Shown: in pieces, positions 1 through 9,053 of the stretch
Layout of the letters: every line of letters starts with the position of its first letter
Position numbering within the stretch: the stretch's first letter is position 1
From: JANWJE01 sp044326545
GTDB lineage: Bacteria > Chlamydiota > Chlamydiia > Chlamydiales > Parachlamydiaceae
Assembly (NCBI GenBank): GCA_044326545.1
Contig: JBIRBM010000008.1
Coordinates: 1 to 64,000 of the forward strand
Direction: 5' to 3'
Length of the DNA stretch: 64,000 bases
Made by a program: the position numbers and the translations under genes
Notes under the pieces: generated by a model
What the model was told of the DNA's origin: nothing
The model's database searches: none
The model's input: only the letters and a program-made list of their open reading frames with translations

Positions 1-1
1 C

Positions 2-127
2 TGTTTTGATTCGTACGAACACATTCTGGATAGTTGTTGCGATGCCTGGAACAACTTCTGTTCAACAGTCGGTGCTGTACGTCAATTATGTACGAGAGAA
101 TGGGCAAGAACTAAAAGTTATTTTTGA
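2..127 (+). pseudogene. IS630-family transposase, C-terminal fragment
   Basis: The first bases of the window carry an open frame that enters from the left edge and stops at 125-127. It reads CFDSYEHILDSCCDAWNNFC and ends with a REWA-like segment. This matches the C-terminal signature of IS630-family DDE transposases (Y-E-x-I-x-D-x-C-C-x-A-W-N followed by R-x-W-A). The call rests on recall of the family, not on a search. Whether the rest of the transposase is intact lies outside the window. A transposase here fits the mobile island that fills the first 17 kb. Confidence 0.6.
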
Positions 128-297
128 TAAATGGTATAATCACTTGATTTCTATTTGTTTACAAAGGAGTGTTTAAATGAATGCCGTAATATTTACGGAA
201 TCGACACTCCAAAACGAAATTTTAAGCTTTGAAAGCTGAATTTCTGTCTTGGGTGATTTAAGGAAATTGTGTACTCCGGCAAGAATACAGGAAATTA

Positions 298-323
298 AAA
301 CGGGAATATTGCTATTCCCGTTT
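298..323. terminator. Perfect 11-bp hairpin, possible terminator
   Basis: AAACGGGAATA and TATTCCCGTTT form a perfect 11-bp stem with a TTGC loop, in the non-coding stretch 128-459 between the transposase fragment and the toxin gene. The A-rich and T-rich edges would suit termination in either direction. The rest of 128-459 shows no convincing gene; a minus-strand open frame over 173-421 has no recognisable family and is probably spurious. Confidence 0.4.
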
Positions 324-459
324 AAACGATCTCCAGTTACTGGGTACACTTCGAACTTTTGATTGGCTCGGCCTCTCGAAGGACTTTTCAACTCTCTCAA
401 AATTAATAGCTTAAAATTCACTTGAAAATAATGTATCCCAAAAGATACAATAAGGTTAT

Positions 460-804
460 ATGGAAGAAATCGAAATTGAACTCTACGAAACTACCACCGG
501 TAAGCGACCCTTTGAGATCTGGATTAAGGAGATCAAAGAGATCCATACTCGGGCCAAAATCCTGACAAGGCTTGATCGCTTAAAGCTTGGGAATTTTGGC
601 GATTGCAAAACTCTACAAGAGGGAGTTTGCGAGCTCAGGATTCATTATGGTCCCGGGATTAGAATTTATTATGGGAAGATTGGGAATAAAGTCATTTTGC
701 TTCTTTGCGGTGGCGATAAAGGCTCTCAAGATAGGGACATCGTTAAAGCAAAGGAGTATTTGAAAGATTATCAATCAAGGGAGATAGGTCATGGCAAGAA
801 GTAA
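460..804 (+). CDS. RelE/ParE-superfamily toxin (HI1419-like)
   Basis: This 114-residue protein looks like the killer of a type II toxin-antitoxin pair of the HI1419/Gp49 group (HigB-like), whose members act as ribosome-dependent mRNA interferases or by related RelE-fold mechanisms. Visible hallmarks are the N-terminal F-E-I-W segment, the central RLDRLKLGNFGDCKTL with G-V-C-E-L-R-I, then G-x-G-I-R-I-Y-Y and a hydrophobic V-I-L-L-L-C-G-G-D-K-G strand, which is the classic order of the family. It precedes its antitoxin, as in HigBA and HI1419/1420 pairs, and the two frames overlap by 14 bp, suggesting translational coupling. The length is normal for the family. Target and activity are inferred. 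Confidence 0.85.
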   Translation: MEEIEIELYETTTGKRPFEIWIKEIKEIHTRAKILTRLDRLKLGNFGDCKTLQEGVCELRIHYGPGIRIYYGKIGNKVILLLCGGDKGSQDRDIVKAKEYLKDYQSREIGHGKK

Positions 805-1093
805 AAAATATCAAGAATTTCTACTAGAGCATTTAGCGGATCACGATGAAGCGGTTGCCTATTTGAATGCTGCGTTAGAAGAGAGCCTTAAAGGTGATGA
901 AGAATCCCAACAAGTATTCTTAATTGCTCTTCGAAATGTCGCTGAAGCGCAAGGAGGTGTGGGCGCTTTGGCAAAAAAAGCTCATGTTGGCCGTGAAAGC
1001 TTATATAAAACCCTTTCGGGGACAGGTAACCCTAAATGGCATACACTTGTTTCGCTGTGCGTTGCTATGGGGCTGAATTTGAGATTAAGCTAA
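791..1093 (+). CDS. Xre-type antitoxin of the HI1420 group
   Basis: This 100-residue protein is the probable antitoxin partner of the preceding toxin gene, with which it overlaps by 14 bp. It has the HI1420-type N-terminus (D-H-D-E-A-V-A-Y-L-N-A-A-L-E-E) followed by a helix-turn-helix around residues 58-98, with a recognition-helix segment G-R-E-S-L-Y-K-T-L-S and a closing L-V-S-L-C-V-A-M-G-L. Family members neutralise the toxin by direct binding and repress their own operon through the helix-turn-helix. No operator could be picked out upstream of 460. The pair probably stabilises the mobile island that carries it. Confidence 0.85.
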   Translation: MARSKKYQEFLLEHLADHDEAVAYLNAALEESLKGDEESQQVFLIALRNVAEAQGGVGALAKKAHVGRESLYKTLSGTGNPKWHTLVSLCVAMGLNLRLS

Positions 1094-1132
1094 AATAATT
1101 CTTTAAGATTCGATTTTTTTTCCAGTCATAAT

Positions 1133-2350
1133 ATGGACACAGGCGTACAAATGAAACACAACGAGGCTACTCACGAAAAAATGTATGAGTTGCTGATGCA
1201 TGCCGCATCACAATTACGCAAAAAGTTGGCTATTGACGACTTATCATATAGAGTGCAACTTTCTCCCTCGACAGATTCCAAAAAATATTTTTTACATAAT
1301 GTTCTCAACGAATTCGATAAAGCCGTATTTAGTCTAATGTTTGCATGTGGTTTTTTGGCTGACAATCGCAATGCTGGACAACCACAAGAAATAGATAAAC
1401 CAATGACCAGCAAGATTTTTCAGACAAAAATAGATGAACTAGCTCTATGGAGGCGTAAACTTGTCGAAGTCCTAGCTGATTTAATTGGATTTAAGAAAGC
1501 GAATGTGGCTTCATACTACCACCACTATAACCTATTACATGAACTCAATAAAAAAAAGAAGGACGCGAAGGATCGAAGAACCTTCTGGGATTGCACTAAT
1601 AAGACCGCAGCAAGAGAAATTAAGGCAATAGAAGATAACGCCCAGCAAATCAGCATAAACCTAGATCCTCAAAAATGCTGGTACGCTGAAAAAAACAAAG
1701 CGGGTCAAATCCAACACAAACTAAGCAACGAAAGCTCACGCTTTGAAAGTATCCTGTCGATAGCTAGCAAACATCATAAAGCTTTACTTCTTAGCTATAG
1801 GAATGCATTTGGTAAACCAAGCGAACTATTGCATCCAGAAAGAATAACAGAAGCCAAAGATACTACGATACAAGACTTCGAGCAGGCTATTCGAGGGCTC
1901 ATCCTCCTTGGATTACACGTCCTTTCGGCTATCAAAGATTTGTTAAGAATTCATAATGTTAAAGGAAGCCTGAAACAAGTCGCCAATGTGATCAAAAAAA
2001 ACCCATTTCCAACCAGCTTATTCACTTTCAGAACTAATCCTTCACTTTTCGTAAGAGACTTTGTTATATCACCGGGGGGACCAGCTCAAATAATAAGGAA
2101 ATCTAAATCCCGCTTTGGATACAGAACGTTTCATGTAAAATTTCTCATTGCCCAGAAGGGTGTCTCTTCAACAGAAGAGTTCCTGGCCGAAGAAATTAGG
2201 CTTCTCGCTCCTTATAAAACCTTAAAGCAAAATATATTAAAAATACTTTTGGAAGCTAATCCTTCTATCAAGATAGACAATAGAAAACTCAATAAGGCTA
2301 TGAAAAACCAAGTTCTTGAATCCTGGCCTCTCCTGCAGGGAAAGATCTAA
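1133..2350 (+). CDS. Unrecognised 405-residue island protein
   Basis: I do not recognise this family. The protein is soluble, rich in Lys, Asn, Leu and Ile, mostly helical in appearance, and has no signal peptide or membrane segment. The stretch H-H-Y-N-L-L-H-E-L-N-K-K-K-K-D-A-K near residues 130-145 and a second K-H-H-K-A-L-L-L-S-Y-R segment around 215 are the most striking parts. An internal ATG at 1151 is an alternative start; neither start has a strong ribosome binding site. It follows the toxin-antitoxin pair by 39 bp and is convergent with the gene ending at 2392, with only 41 bp between the stops. Its place between a toxin-antitoxin pair and a restriction system makes a defence or cargo role possible, but nothing in the sequence shows it. 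Confidence 0.6.
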   Translation: MDTGVQMKHNEATHEKMYELLMHAASQLRKKLAIDDLSYRVQLSPSTDSKKYFLHNVLNEFDKAVFSLMFACGFLADNRNAGQPQEIDKPMTSKIFQTKIDELALWRRKLVEVLADLIGFKKANVASYYHHYNLLHELNKKKKDAKDRRTFWDCTNKTAAREIKAIEDNAQQISINLDPQKCWYAEKNKAGQIQHKLSNESSRFESILSIASKHHKALLLSYRNAFGKPSELLHPERITEAKDTTIQDFEQAIRGLILLGLHVLSAIKDLLRIHNVKGSLKQVANVIKKNPFPTSLFTFRTNPSLFVRDFVISPGGPAQIIRKSKSRFGYRTFHVKFLIAQKGVSSTEEFLAEEIRLLAPYKTLKQNILKILLEANPSIKIDNRKLNKAMKNQVLESWPLLQGKI

Positions 2351-2391
2351 TTTTTTCACCTTTTCTCTTGCCTGCAAAAAGCGAAATTTGG

Positions 2392-3189
2392 CTAATAGAT
2401 AATTTTTTCCATGACCTCACACCAGGCCATTGATTGCGGGAAATGAATCTTTTTCTTTTGAATTTGTTCATCTAAAAATGTTTTGATGTCGGTGTAGTTC
2501 TCAAAAAAATCTGCATGTTGAAGTTGTTTTTGATAAGGAAAAAATCGTTCTGCTAAATTGATGTAACCGAATAGAAGGAAGTGTAAATTATTTATCACCA
2601 CTTCAGCTAAAGTTTTATTAAAAACGGGGAGCAATGTAAACGTTTTTGCAGAGTTGAAGGAAGCATTTAGCCGGGGAAGACTTGAGCCAAAATTTTTGTG
2701 CTCAAACTTAGACAAAAAATGATAGGTTGTTTTTTGAGAATCTTTTCCCGCGACATACTCCCAGGCTCTTTTTATTGTAACTTTCTGACCCTTGCTATCT
2801 TTTCCGTCTGTCTCATATGGAATTATCTGATCTTTATGATCAAGTAGATATTTATATTTTACGAGATTTTCTAAAAGCGATCTGCAACAATTTAACGAAT
2901 CAGGATAAAGTCCCTTTTCCATCAAAACACTACAACTCCTAAAAGAGAGCGGAGCTTCGTAGTAGGTGTCAAGAGCAAAAACAATGAATCGATACTCATT
3001 TGAGTCTTGATCTTCGGGAAGTACGCAATCATAATAACATAGCTCTAGCAAGATATCGATTGCTTGTCCGAATCTAATAAACCACTTTCCGTATGTATCA
3101 TACGTATGTTCCTGTACGGCGCGTTCTGCCTTAAGAATATCTTTAAATGATGCCTTTCTCTTTGAATTCATTACGCTTGTATTAGGCAT
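2392..3189 (-). CDS. Unrecognised 265-residue protein, DUF5677-like
   Basis: This is a soluble, helix-rich protein. The middle part (about residues 60-115), with F-R-S-C-S-V-L-M-E-K-G-L-Y-P-D-S-L-N-C-C-R-S-L-L-E-N, recalls a family of helical proteins of unknown function (DUF5677-like) in which an arginine-bearing R-S-L-x-E helix is conserved; this similarity is tentative. The later segment F-L-S-K-F-E-H-K-N-F-G-S-S-L-P-R resembles the S-x-x-x-H region of such proteins. The start at 3189 has an AGAGG motif 11 bases upstream; an in-frame ATG at 3171 is an alternative. Its 5' end overlaps the degraded 3' end of the RecB-like pseudogene. Confidence 0.55.
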   Translation of the reverse strand: MPNTSVMNSKRKASFKDILKAERAVQEHTYDTYGKWFIRFGQAIDILLELCYYDCVLPEDQDSNEYRFIVFALDTYYEAPLSFRSCSVLMEKGLYPDSLNCCRSLLENLVKYKYLLDHKDQIIPYETDGKDSKGQKVTIKRAWEYVAGKDSQKTTYHFLSKFEHKNFGSSLPRLNASFNSAKTFTLLPVFNKTLAEVVINNLHFLLFGYINLAERFFPYQKQLQHADFFENYTDIKTFLDEQIQKKKIHFPQSMAWCEVMEKIIY

Positions 3190-4722
3190 ATCGGATTTAT
3201 CCTCTTGTCATGCTTAGATTTTTCGAGCCATAGGAAAAGTGCTGCCGTTGCGCGGACGTCATCTTCGTTGTAATTGACGATGTCTTCGAGGATGGCTTTG
3301 TCGCCGGTTGCTAGCCATTGATCATACCAAAAAATGCTTTGGCCGCCACCTGCTTTTTGATGACGCCACTTGAAATTGATGAAGCGAGACTTGGCGAGAT
3401 CTTTGATGGAATAGAAGTAGAGAGGAAATATCGCAGACTGCTCTACAACTTTTTGAAGATCGATTAAGTTACTTTGGAATATCTCTAGAGTTTCGGAGCC
3501 ACCTTATTGATCGTTTAGCTTCCTGATATGTACCTTTTCATAGTTCGCATAATGATAAACGGAATATTTGTTAGGGAGGACAGCTATCCACTCCAAAAAT
3601 GCTTTCCACATCGACTCTTCTTCATTGGGGTGTTCGGCTAGAAAGTAAACAAAATAGCCCTCCTCACCTTCGTAAACTCGGGCATTATTTTTAGGGGTGT
3701 ATAGCTGATCTGGATCACCGCTGACCCAGATCCCAAAGAGATAATCGATATCTAAGAGTGGGTTTCCTTCAATGTCAAAGTAAAGTTTAAGTCGATGGCT
3801 CGGAAGTTCCGGGGAGATTTCCAGCGGGATAATCGTATCTTGGATAAGCGCTTTGGCTTGGAGTTGGGCTCTTTGAAGTCTATCGGCTGAGGCGTAGGGA
3901 ATTTTGGGAAGACGGTCGATCTTTGCGTAAACGAGATCATCGAGCGTTTTTATCCCCATACCGCGCAAGTTTTTAAGGCTACGATTATCGAGCTTATAAA
4001 CCAAAGAAACATCTCGGTTGTCTTCTGCTTCCCGCAGTGCCATCTTAAACCACGGGCTATTTTTAGACTTGCTCGTGATGGTACTTGGAGGTTTGTTGCC
4101 TCGCATTACCGCAAGAATCTCTTCGCTGAGCATTCTCGTCTTTTCATAGTCCTCGGTTGATGCAAGATACTGCAATCTTATTTGATGTCGGTTTGATGAC
4201 ACCCATCTTTTGTGGTAGAACGTGTTGCAGCTCTTCGAGTATAAGGGAGTAAAAGTTAAGCTGATGCTTGTGTAAGGGCTTGATCTCAGAAGATGATTTG
4301 ATTTCTATGGGAGCATAGTGCCAATTACCAAAATGAGATGTTCCTTCCCGTCTTTCAAGAAGATCAGGTCTGCCACGGTAAAGGGTGCCTTCTCGTTCAA
4401 TTTGAATGCATCCTTGGTAAATGAGAGGAGCCCCACGCCTCATCAAATCAAATGTTGCGTGAAAGGCTTCCTCAGTGTTTTCAGACTTGACTTCAGTGTA
4501 ATCCAAACCTTCGATGAAGGTTTTCTCGTGAATAACGCCCTCATCCATCAATTTAAGAGCAAATTCAGAAATTTCCTCTTTTTTTGACAGATCCTCAAAA
4601 AGATCGTACCAGATCCATAACGGATGGGTTTCGTATTGAAAGAATTGAGTCGGAGTTAAAATCCGTAAAGAATCGGTACTTGATTTAGGGAGCTCGCTTT
4701 TCATTTCGTGAACCCTTCTCAT
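3171..4722 (-). pseudogene. TM0106-type RecB-like nuclease, broken
   Basis: Three consecutive pieces make one protein of about 510 residues. The first (4722-4144) has a PD-(D/E)XK nuclease signature: G-R-P-D-L-L-E, then P-I-E-I-K-S-S. The second (to 3504) has helix-hairpin-helix-like G-M-G-I-K-T-L-D-D-L and an RNase-H-like F-D-I-E-G motif. The third (3503 to about 3171) continues in the same frame after a TAA with G-G-S-E-T-L-E-I-F and ends near N-E-D-D-V-R-A-T. Homologues would be expected to read through as D-Q-Y-G-G-S-E, so the TAA is probably a mutated tyrosine codon. A frame change near 4165-4190 separates the first two pieces. The family pairs a RecB nuclease with an RNase-H-fold exonuclease. 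Two lesions make a sequencing artefact less likely; the gene looks dead. Confidence 0.75.
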
Positions 4723-7657
4723 TATAAGTCGCCCCGAAGTTAGTATCAGAGAGCCATTTCTTAAAGGAGGGATTATCGCTAAATTGTTTGAATAGTTCAG
4801 TGTGGTCTGACAAAAGTTCTACCATGACGCGTTGTAGGGCTTTATCATGTTCGATCCGGGCATTTTGTTTGTCGTTGTTCTTCATTGCATTTTGGTAAGC
4901 AGGGTCTGCCCTGACCTTAGCAGGAAGCTCTTCGGCAATAATTTTGCGGATTTTATCACCGTCTTTCCATTCGATACTTCCAAAAAGGTCGTTAAACGTT
5001 TTGAGAATATTGCTCAAGTGATCTAGTTCAGCATCTGCTTTTCTTCCTCCGGCGCGGGTCGGTACAGGTTCAATCTCGGCATTTTCATCGGGTAGGGTAA
5101 TTTTGAGAGCAGATTTAACTTCTACACGATAACTATCCATATCAATGGCATCCAAAATACCTCTCGAGAGATCTTCTTCTTTTGGCGCAGGAAGCTTTGG
5201 AAGCAAAAAATTTAAAAAGATGGCAAGCTTTTCCCATGAGGTATTGGAATAGGGCAAAATCGAAGAGAGGAAACCGTAAGTGCGAACGAATGCTTTAGCC
5301 TTGCTCTTGAAATCAACTTGATTGTCTTCGTCAAGATCCGATTGGTAGATGGCAACGCACTGATCAAGAATGGGATCAAGCTTGTCACGGTCAGCACCAG
5401 AAATATATTTAGTCACCAAATCGTCGATTTGCTGGATTGAGTATACTTGAGCCCTATCTAAATCTCCTTGGAGATCATGCAATTTATTAGGGTCGGTCTC
5501 TTCACTAAGCAAAGTTGTTCTATAGAAATCAGCAAAAGATTCTTTAATGGTGTCTGAATCGTTACTGAAGTCGAGCACGAAGGTGTCATATTTAGATGGA
5601 TGGGCCCGATTGAGACGAGAGAGCGTTTGAACGGCTTTAATCCCGGACAATTTTTTATCTACATACATTGTATGAAGAAGTGGCTCGTCATAGCCGGTTT
5701 GAAACTTGTCAGCGACAATCAGGAAACGGTAGGGGTCTTCTTGGATCTTGTCGGTAATATCCTTACTCGGGAACTGATTGAGTGTTGCTTCAGAAACTTT
5801 GGAACCGCTTTTGGGTGGATACTCTGGTTCACCTGAAAAAGCGACGATAGATTGATATGGACTTTTGATCTCTTTTAAATAGTCTTTGAAGGCAAAATAA
5901 TATTGGATCGCTCTTTCAATTGTTCCGGTGACAACCATAGCGCGTGCTTGTACATTGATTTTCCGCTGACCAATAACCTGCTCGTGGAAATGATCGACCA
6001 TAATTTCGGCTTTTTCTCGAATGGCATGGCTGTGAGATTCCACATACTTGCGCAATTTCTTTTGAGCCTTTTTGGAGTCATAGAGAGGGTCTCCCTCAAG
6101 TTTTTTAGCGAGAAGGTAGTAGCTTTCAACGGGCGTATAATTTTTAAGAACATCGAGAATAAAACCTTCTTCGATCGCTTGTTTCATTGTATAGGAGTGG
6201 AAGGGTCGGAACTTCGTCACATCTCCTTCTTTGAAAGGTTCGCCAAAAATCTCAAGAGTTTTATTTTTTGGTGTAGCGGTAAAGGCAAAATAACTTGCAT
6301 TGGGGAGCATTTTTTTGCTCTCCATGATTTTGTTAATTTGATCTTCAACAGTCTCTTCTTCCTCGGATTCAGACTCGGTTTTAGAAAGAGCCATATTCAT
6401 TTTAGCAGCTGTTCTTCCGCCCTGGCTTGAATGCGCTTCATCGATAATGATGGCAAAATGGGATTTTCGGTGATCATCACCAATTTCTTTTAAGATAAAG
6501 GGGAACTTTTGGACTGTCGTAATAATAATCTTCTTGCCGCCCTTCAGGAATTGTCGAAGGTCGCCAGATCGTTCGGCATGCCCAACTGTTGCAGATACCT
6601 GAGCGAAATGTTTGATCGTGTCGCGAATTTGCTTATCGAGCACTTTTCTATCGGTAACAACTACTACGCTATCAAAGAGAGCTTGCCCGTCCCGAGTTAA
6701 TTCGATTAGTTGATGTGCCAGCCATGCAATGGAGTTGCTTTTTCCGCTTCCGGCAGAATGCTGAATAAGGTAGCGTTTTCCCACCCCAGATTTCGGAGCA
6801 TCGTTAAGCAATTTTCTTACTACATCAAGTTGGTGATATCGTGGGAAGAGCTGCTTTGATTTTTTTCGCCCCTTGTCATCTTTCTCCTCGATGATTTGTG
6901 CATAATTTTCAAGGATGTTAGAGAGAGACGTTTTGGCTAAAATTTCTTTCCAAAGGTAATCCGTTGCAATGCCAATTGGATTCGGTGGATTGCCAGCGCC
7001 TGCGTTATAGCCTTTATTGAAGGGAAGGAACCACGAAGCTTTGCCTTTAAGATGGGTACACATCTGAACTTGCGTATCATCGACCGCAAAGTGGACGGCA
7101 CATCGTCCAAATTGGAAAAGAAGTTCACGTGGATCGCGATCTTTACAATATTGCTGCACGGCATCACTGACGGTCTGCTTGGTGAGCTTGTTTTTAAGCT
7201 CAAAGGTCATTATCGGTAATCCGTTGATAAAGATAGCTAGGTCAAGGGAGAGCATCGTTTCAGCGCGGCTATAACGAAGCTGACGCGTGACGCTAAAGAT
7301 GTTTGCTCTATATAGCTCGTTTGCTTTCACGTTGCCTTGAGTAGGCGTAACATAATAAAGGTTGATAGAATGAGATTGATGTTTGATTCCGTTTCTTAAA
7401 ACATCAACGACTCCACGTTTTGCAATTTCTCCCTGCAAGCGATTCAGAAATTGCGTTTTTCTCGGTCCTTCTTCAAGAAGACCCAAGTCTTCATATACCT
7501 TTGGTTGAGTATTATGGATAAACGCAGATAGTTTGGACGAGTCAAGAGCATGTTCGCGATCGAAATCTTGATTGTTGCCAGCCTCATATCCGATGTGCTG
7601 GGTCAAATAGTTGAAGATAAGGTCTTCAAGACCTCTCTCGCTTGTATCAGTCATCAT
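4685..7657 (-). CDS. hsdR: Type I restriction enzyme R subunit
   Basis: HsdR is the motor and nuclease subunit of a type I restriction-modification complex: it translocates unmethylated DNA with ATP and cleaves it at a distance. The 990-residue length is normal. The N-terminal nuclease domain ends in F-E-L-K-N-K near residue 152 (E-x-K). The helicase core shows S-A-G-S-G-K-S (Walker A, about residue 300), I-I-D-E-A-H (about 407), F-A-F-T-A-T-P and a motif VI-like L-S-R-L-N-R-A. The gene is the last of the hsdM-hsdS-hsdR operon on the minus strand and overlaps hsdS by 11 bp. No lesion is visible, so the system looks functional. Confidence 0.96.
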   Translation of the reverse strand: MMTDTSERGLEDLIFNYLTQHIGYEAGNNQDFDREHALDSSKLSAFIHNTQPKVYEDLGLLEEGPRKTQFLNRLQGEIAKRGVVDVLRNGIKHQSHSINLYYVTPTQGNVKANELYRANIFSVTRQLRYSRAETMLSLDLAIFINGLPIMTFELKNKLTKQTVSDAVQQYCKDRDPRELLFQFGRCAVHFAVDDTQVQMCTHLKGKASWFLPFNKGYNAGAGNPPNPIGIATDYLWKEILAKTSLSNILENYAQIIEEKDDKGRKKSKQLFPRYHQLDVVRKLLNDAPKSGVGKRYLIQHSAGSGKSNSIAWLAHQLIELTRDGQALFDSVVVVTDRKVLDKQIRDTIKHFAQVSATVGHAERSGDLRQFLKGGKKIIITTVQKFPFILKEIGDDHRKSHFAIIIDEAHSSQGGRTAAKMNMALSKTESESEEEETVEDQINKIMESKKMLPNASYFAFTATPKNKTLEIFGEPFKEGDVTKFRPFHSYTMKQAIEEGFILDVLKNYTPVESYYLLAKKLEGDPLYDSKKAQKKLRKYVESHSHAIREKAEIMVDHFHEQVIGQRKINVQARAMVVTGTIERAIQYYFAFKDYLKEIKSPYQSIVAFSGEPEYPPKSGSKVSEATLNQFPSKDITDKIQEDPYRFLIVADKFQTGYDEPLLHTMYVDKKLSGIKAVQTLSRLNRAHPSKYDTFVLDFSNDSDTIKESFADFYRTTLLSEETDPNKLHDLQGDLDRAQVYSIQQIDDLVTKYISGADRDKLDPILDQCVAIYQSDLDEDNQVDFKSKAKAFVRTYGFLSSILPYSNTSWEKLAIFLNFLLPKLPAPKEEDLSRGILDAIDMDSYRVEVKSALKITLPDENAEIEPVPTRAGGRKADAELDHLSNILKTFNDLFGSIEWKDGDKIRKIIAEELPAKVRADPAYQNAMKNNDKQNARIEHDKALQRVMVELLSDHTELFKQFSDNPSFKKWLSDTNFGATYNEKGSRNEKRAP

Positions 7658-9053
7658 CGCCAGCTCCTACGAGTTCTAAAGACTCCTCTTCTTGCTCCTC
7701 CTCGAGGGCTTCTTCAATGAGTTCTTCCTCAACAATATCGTCGATTTCGATATTGCGAACGTCAATTTGGCCTGTTACCACATCGGAGATAAGACGGGTG
7801 CGGTAATCTTGAATGAGATGTATTTCTTTGGTAATCTTTGATATACAATTATTCATATTATCGGTTATCGCTTGGATGTGATTGATTATATTGTTTTGTT
7901 CATCAAGAGGGGGGAGTGCAATAGGGTATCCCTTAATAAACGTCGAAGGGACCCTCTTTTGACCGGCAGCTCCTACCATAAATTTTTCTCCAATCAACCT
8001 AAAGAGAGAGCTTCTACTGATCCAGTACAAGAATGATCCTTGTATAGCTTGAAAGGGCCGTAAGACAATCAATTCCGTGGTTCCAAAGCCACATGTTGAG
8101 TCGAGGTTAGCAATCAGAGCACCTTTACCATTTTCAAAGCAGGGGGTTATTTTAGCGATCACAACATCTCCATTTTTGAAATATGTGAACCCTGAATCAA
8201 CTTTGGATATGTGTTTTAAAGGAGGATTAATGAGATCACCCTCAGTTGTAATATTTTCCATCGCTAAAAATCTGATCATACCATCTTTATGTAACAGTGA
8301 AGCAGCTTCAGATTTAGATGGATTAAATTTGCAAAGCTGTCCAATTTTTCTGACTTCCCAATGCTCGGGGATATCGCCAAGCCACTCGATACCGCTTGGT
8401 TTGAGCCGTATATTGGGGTCAAGTCCGCGGAAAACTGCTTGATTGATTATAGCTTGCTTTTGCTCTTTAAGTAGCTCAATGAGTCGTTTTTTCTTTTGCA
8501 TGAATTTGTTGAGCTTTAAATTTACAAGATTGATTATTTTAACAATTTTTCTCTGCTCCTCCTCAGGCGGAATGAAAAAAGGGATTTCCTTCATACGAGT
8601 TAGAGATAGATCCCACTGACCCACACGTACGCCATCAGATGCTTGTGTAAAGAAAGGAATATAAGCCTTTGAACGTATTGCCAAATGGAAGAAATCACAA
8701 GTCACGCCAGTTAAATTAAACGTATAGTATGCGGGGCTTATAATTCCGTGATGGGCAGAAACACCATATGATCCTTGCCATGCCTTCATTTTGTTTATTC
8801 CAAATTGCCCAGGAGAAACAACTTTATAATTAGATAGATCATCAGGGATATAGTTATGATTTTCCTCTTTACTTGAGATGTCTCTTAATATAATGCCTCG
8901 CTCCCTTGTAATAGAGAGTAATGGTAAATTGGGTCTGTTTTTCGTGCTTACATGCTTTAAAATGGAACGTAATTTTAAACTCTTCCAATGCTGTGGAATG
9001 CTACTGAGCCAATTTATTCCAGTAGGTTTATACTGAGTCTGTTGCGATGTCAT
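7647..9053 (-). CDS. hsdS: Type I restriction specificity subunit
   Basis: HsdS recognises the bipartite target sequence and tethers the M and R subunits. The 468-residue protein shows the usual duplicated layout: two target-recognition domains, each opening with a W-L-x-x-I-P-x-H-W motif (near residues 15-22 and 225-233) and ending with a P-P-x-E-E-Q or P-P-L-D-E-Q motif before a coiled-coil spacer (I-I-N-Q-A-V-F-R-G-L-D and I-S-D-V-V-T-G-Q-I-D-V). The C-terminus carries an acidic tail of about 35 residues rich in Glu, not part of the core fold. It overlaps hsdM by 4 bp (ATGA). The target sequence cannot be read from the protein. Confidence 0.95.
   Translation of the reverse strand: MTSQQTQYKPTGINWLSSIPQHWKSLKLRSILKHVSTKNRPNLPLLSITRERGIILRDISSKEENHNYIPDDLSNYKVVSPGQFGINKMKAWQGSYGVSAHHGIISPAYYTFNLTGVTCDFFHLAIRSKAYIPFFTQASDGVRVGQWDLSLTRMKEIPFFIPPEEEQRKIVKIINLVNLKLNKFMQKKKRLIELLKEQKQAIINQAVFRGLDPNIRLKPSGIEWLGDIPEHWEVRKIGQLCKFNPSKSEAASLLHKDGMIRFLAMENITTEGDLINPPLKHISKVDSGFTYFKNGDVVIAKITPCFENGKGALIANLDSTCGFGTTELIVLRPFQAIQGSFLYWISRSSLFRLIGEKFMVGAAGQKRVPSTFIKGYPIALPPLDEQNNIINHIQAITDNMNNCISKITKEIHLIQDYRTRLISDVVTGQIDVRNIEIDDIVEEELIEEALEEEQEEESLELVGAGDDD

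Noticed and set aside
1..20. Second copy of the tRNA-Asn attachment sequence at the left edge
   Set aside because: GATTCGTACGAAC only superficially resembles the tRNA T-loop; no real match to the tRNA 3' end was found on the left.
173..421. 82-codon minus-strand frame near the left edge
   Set aside because: It spans a perfect hairpin, has no recognisable family, no convincing ribosome site and an unlikely composition.
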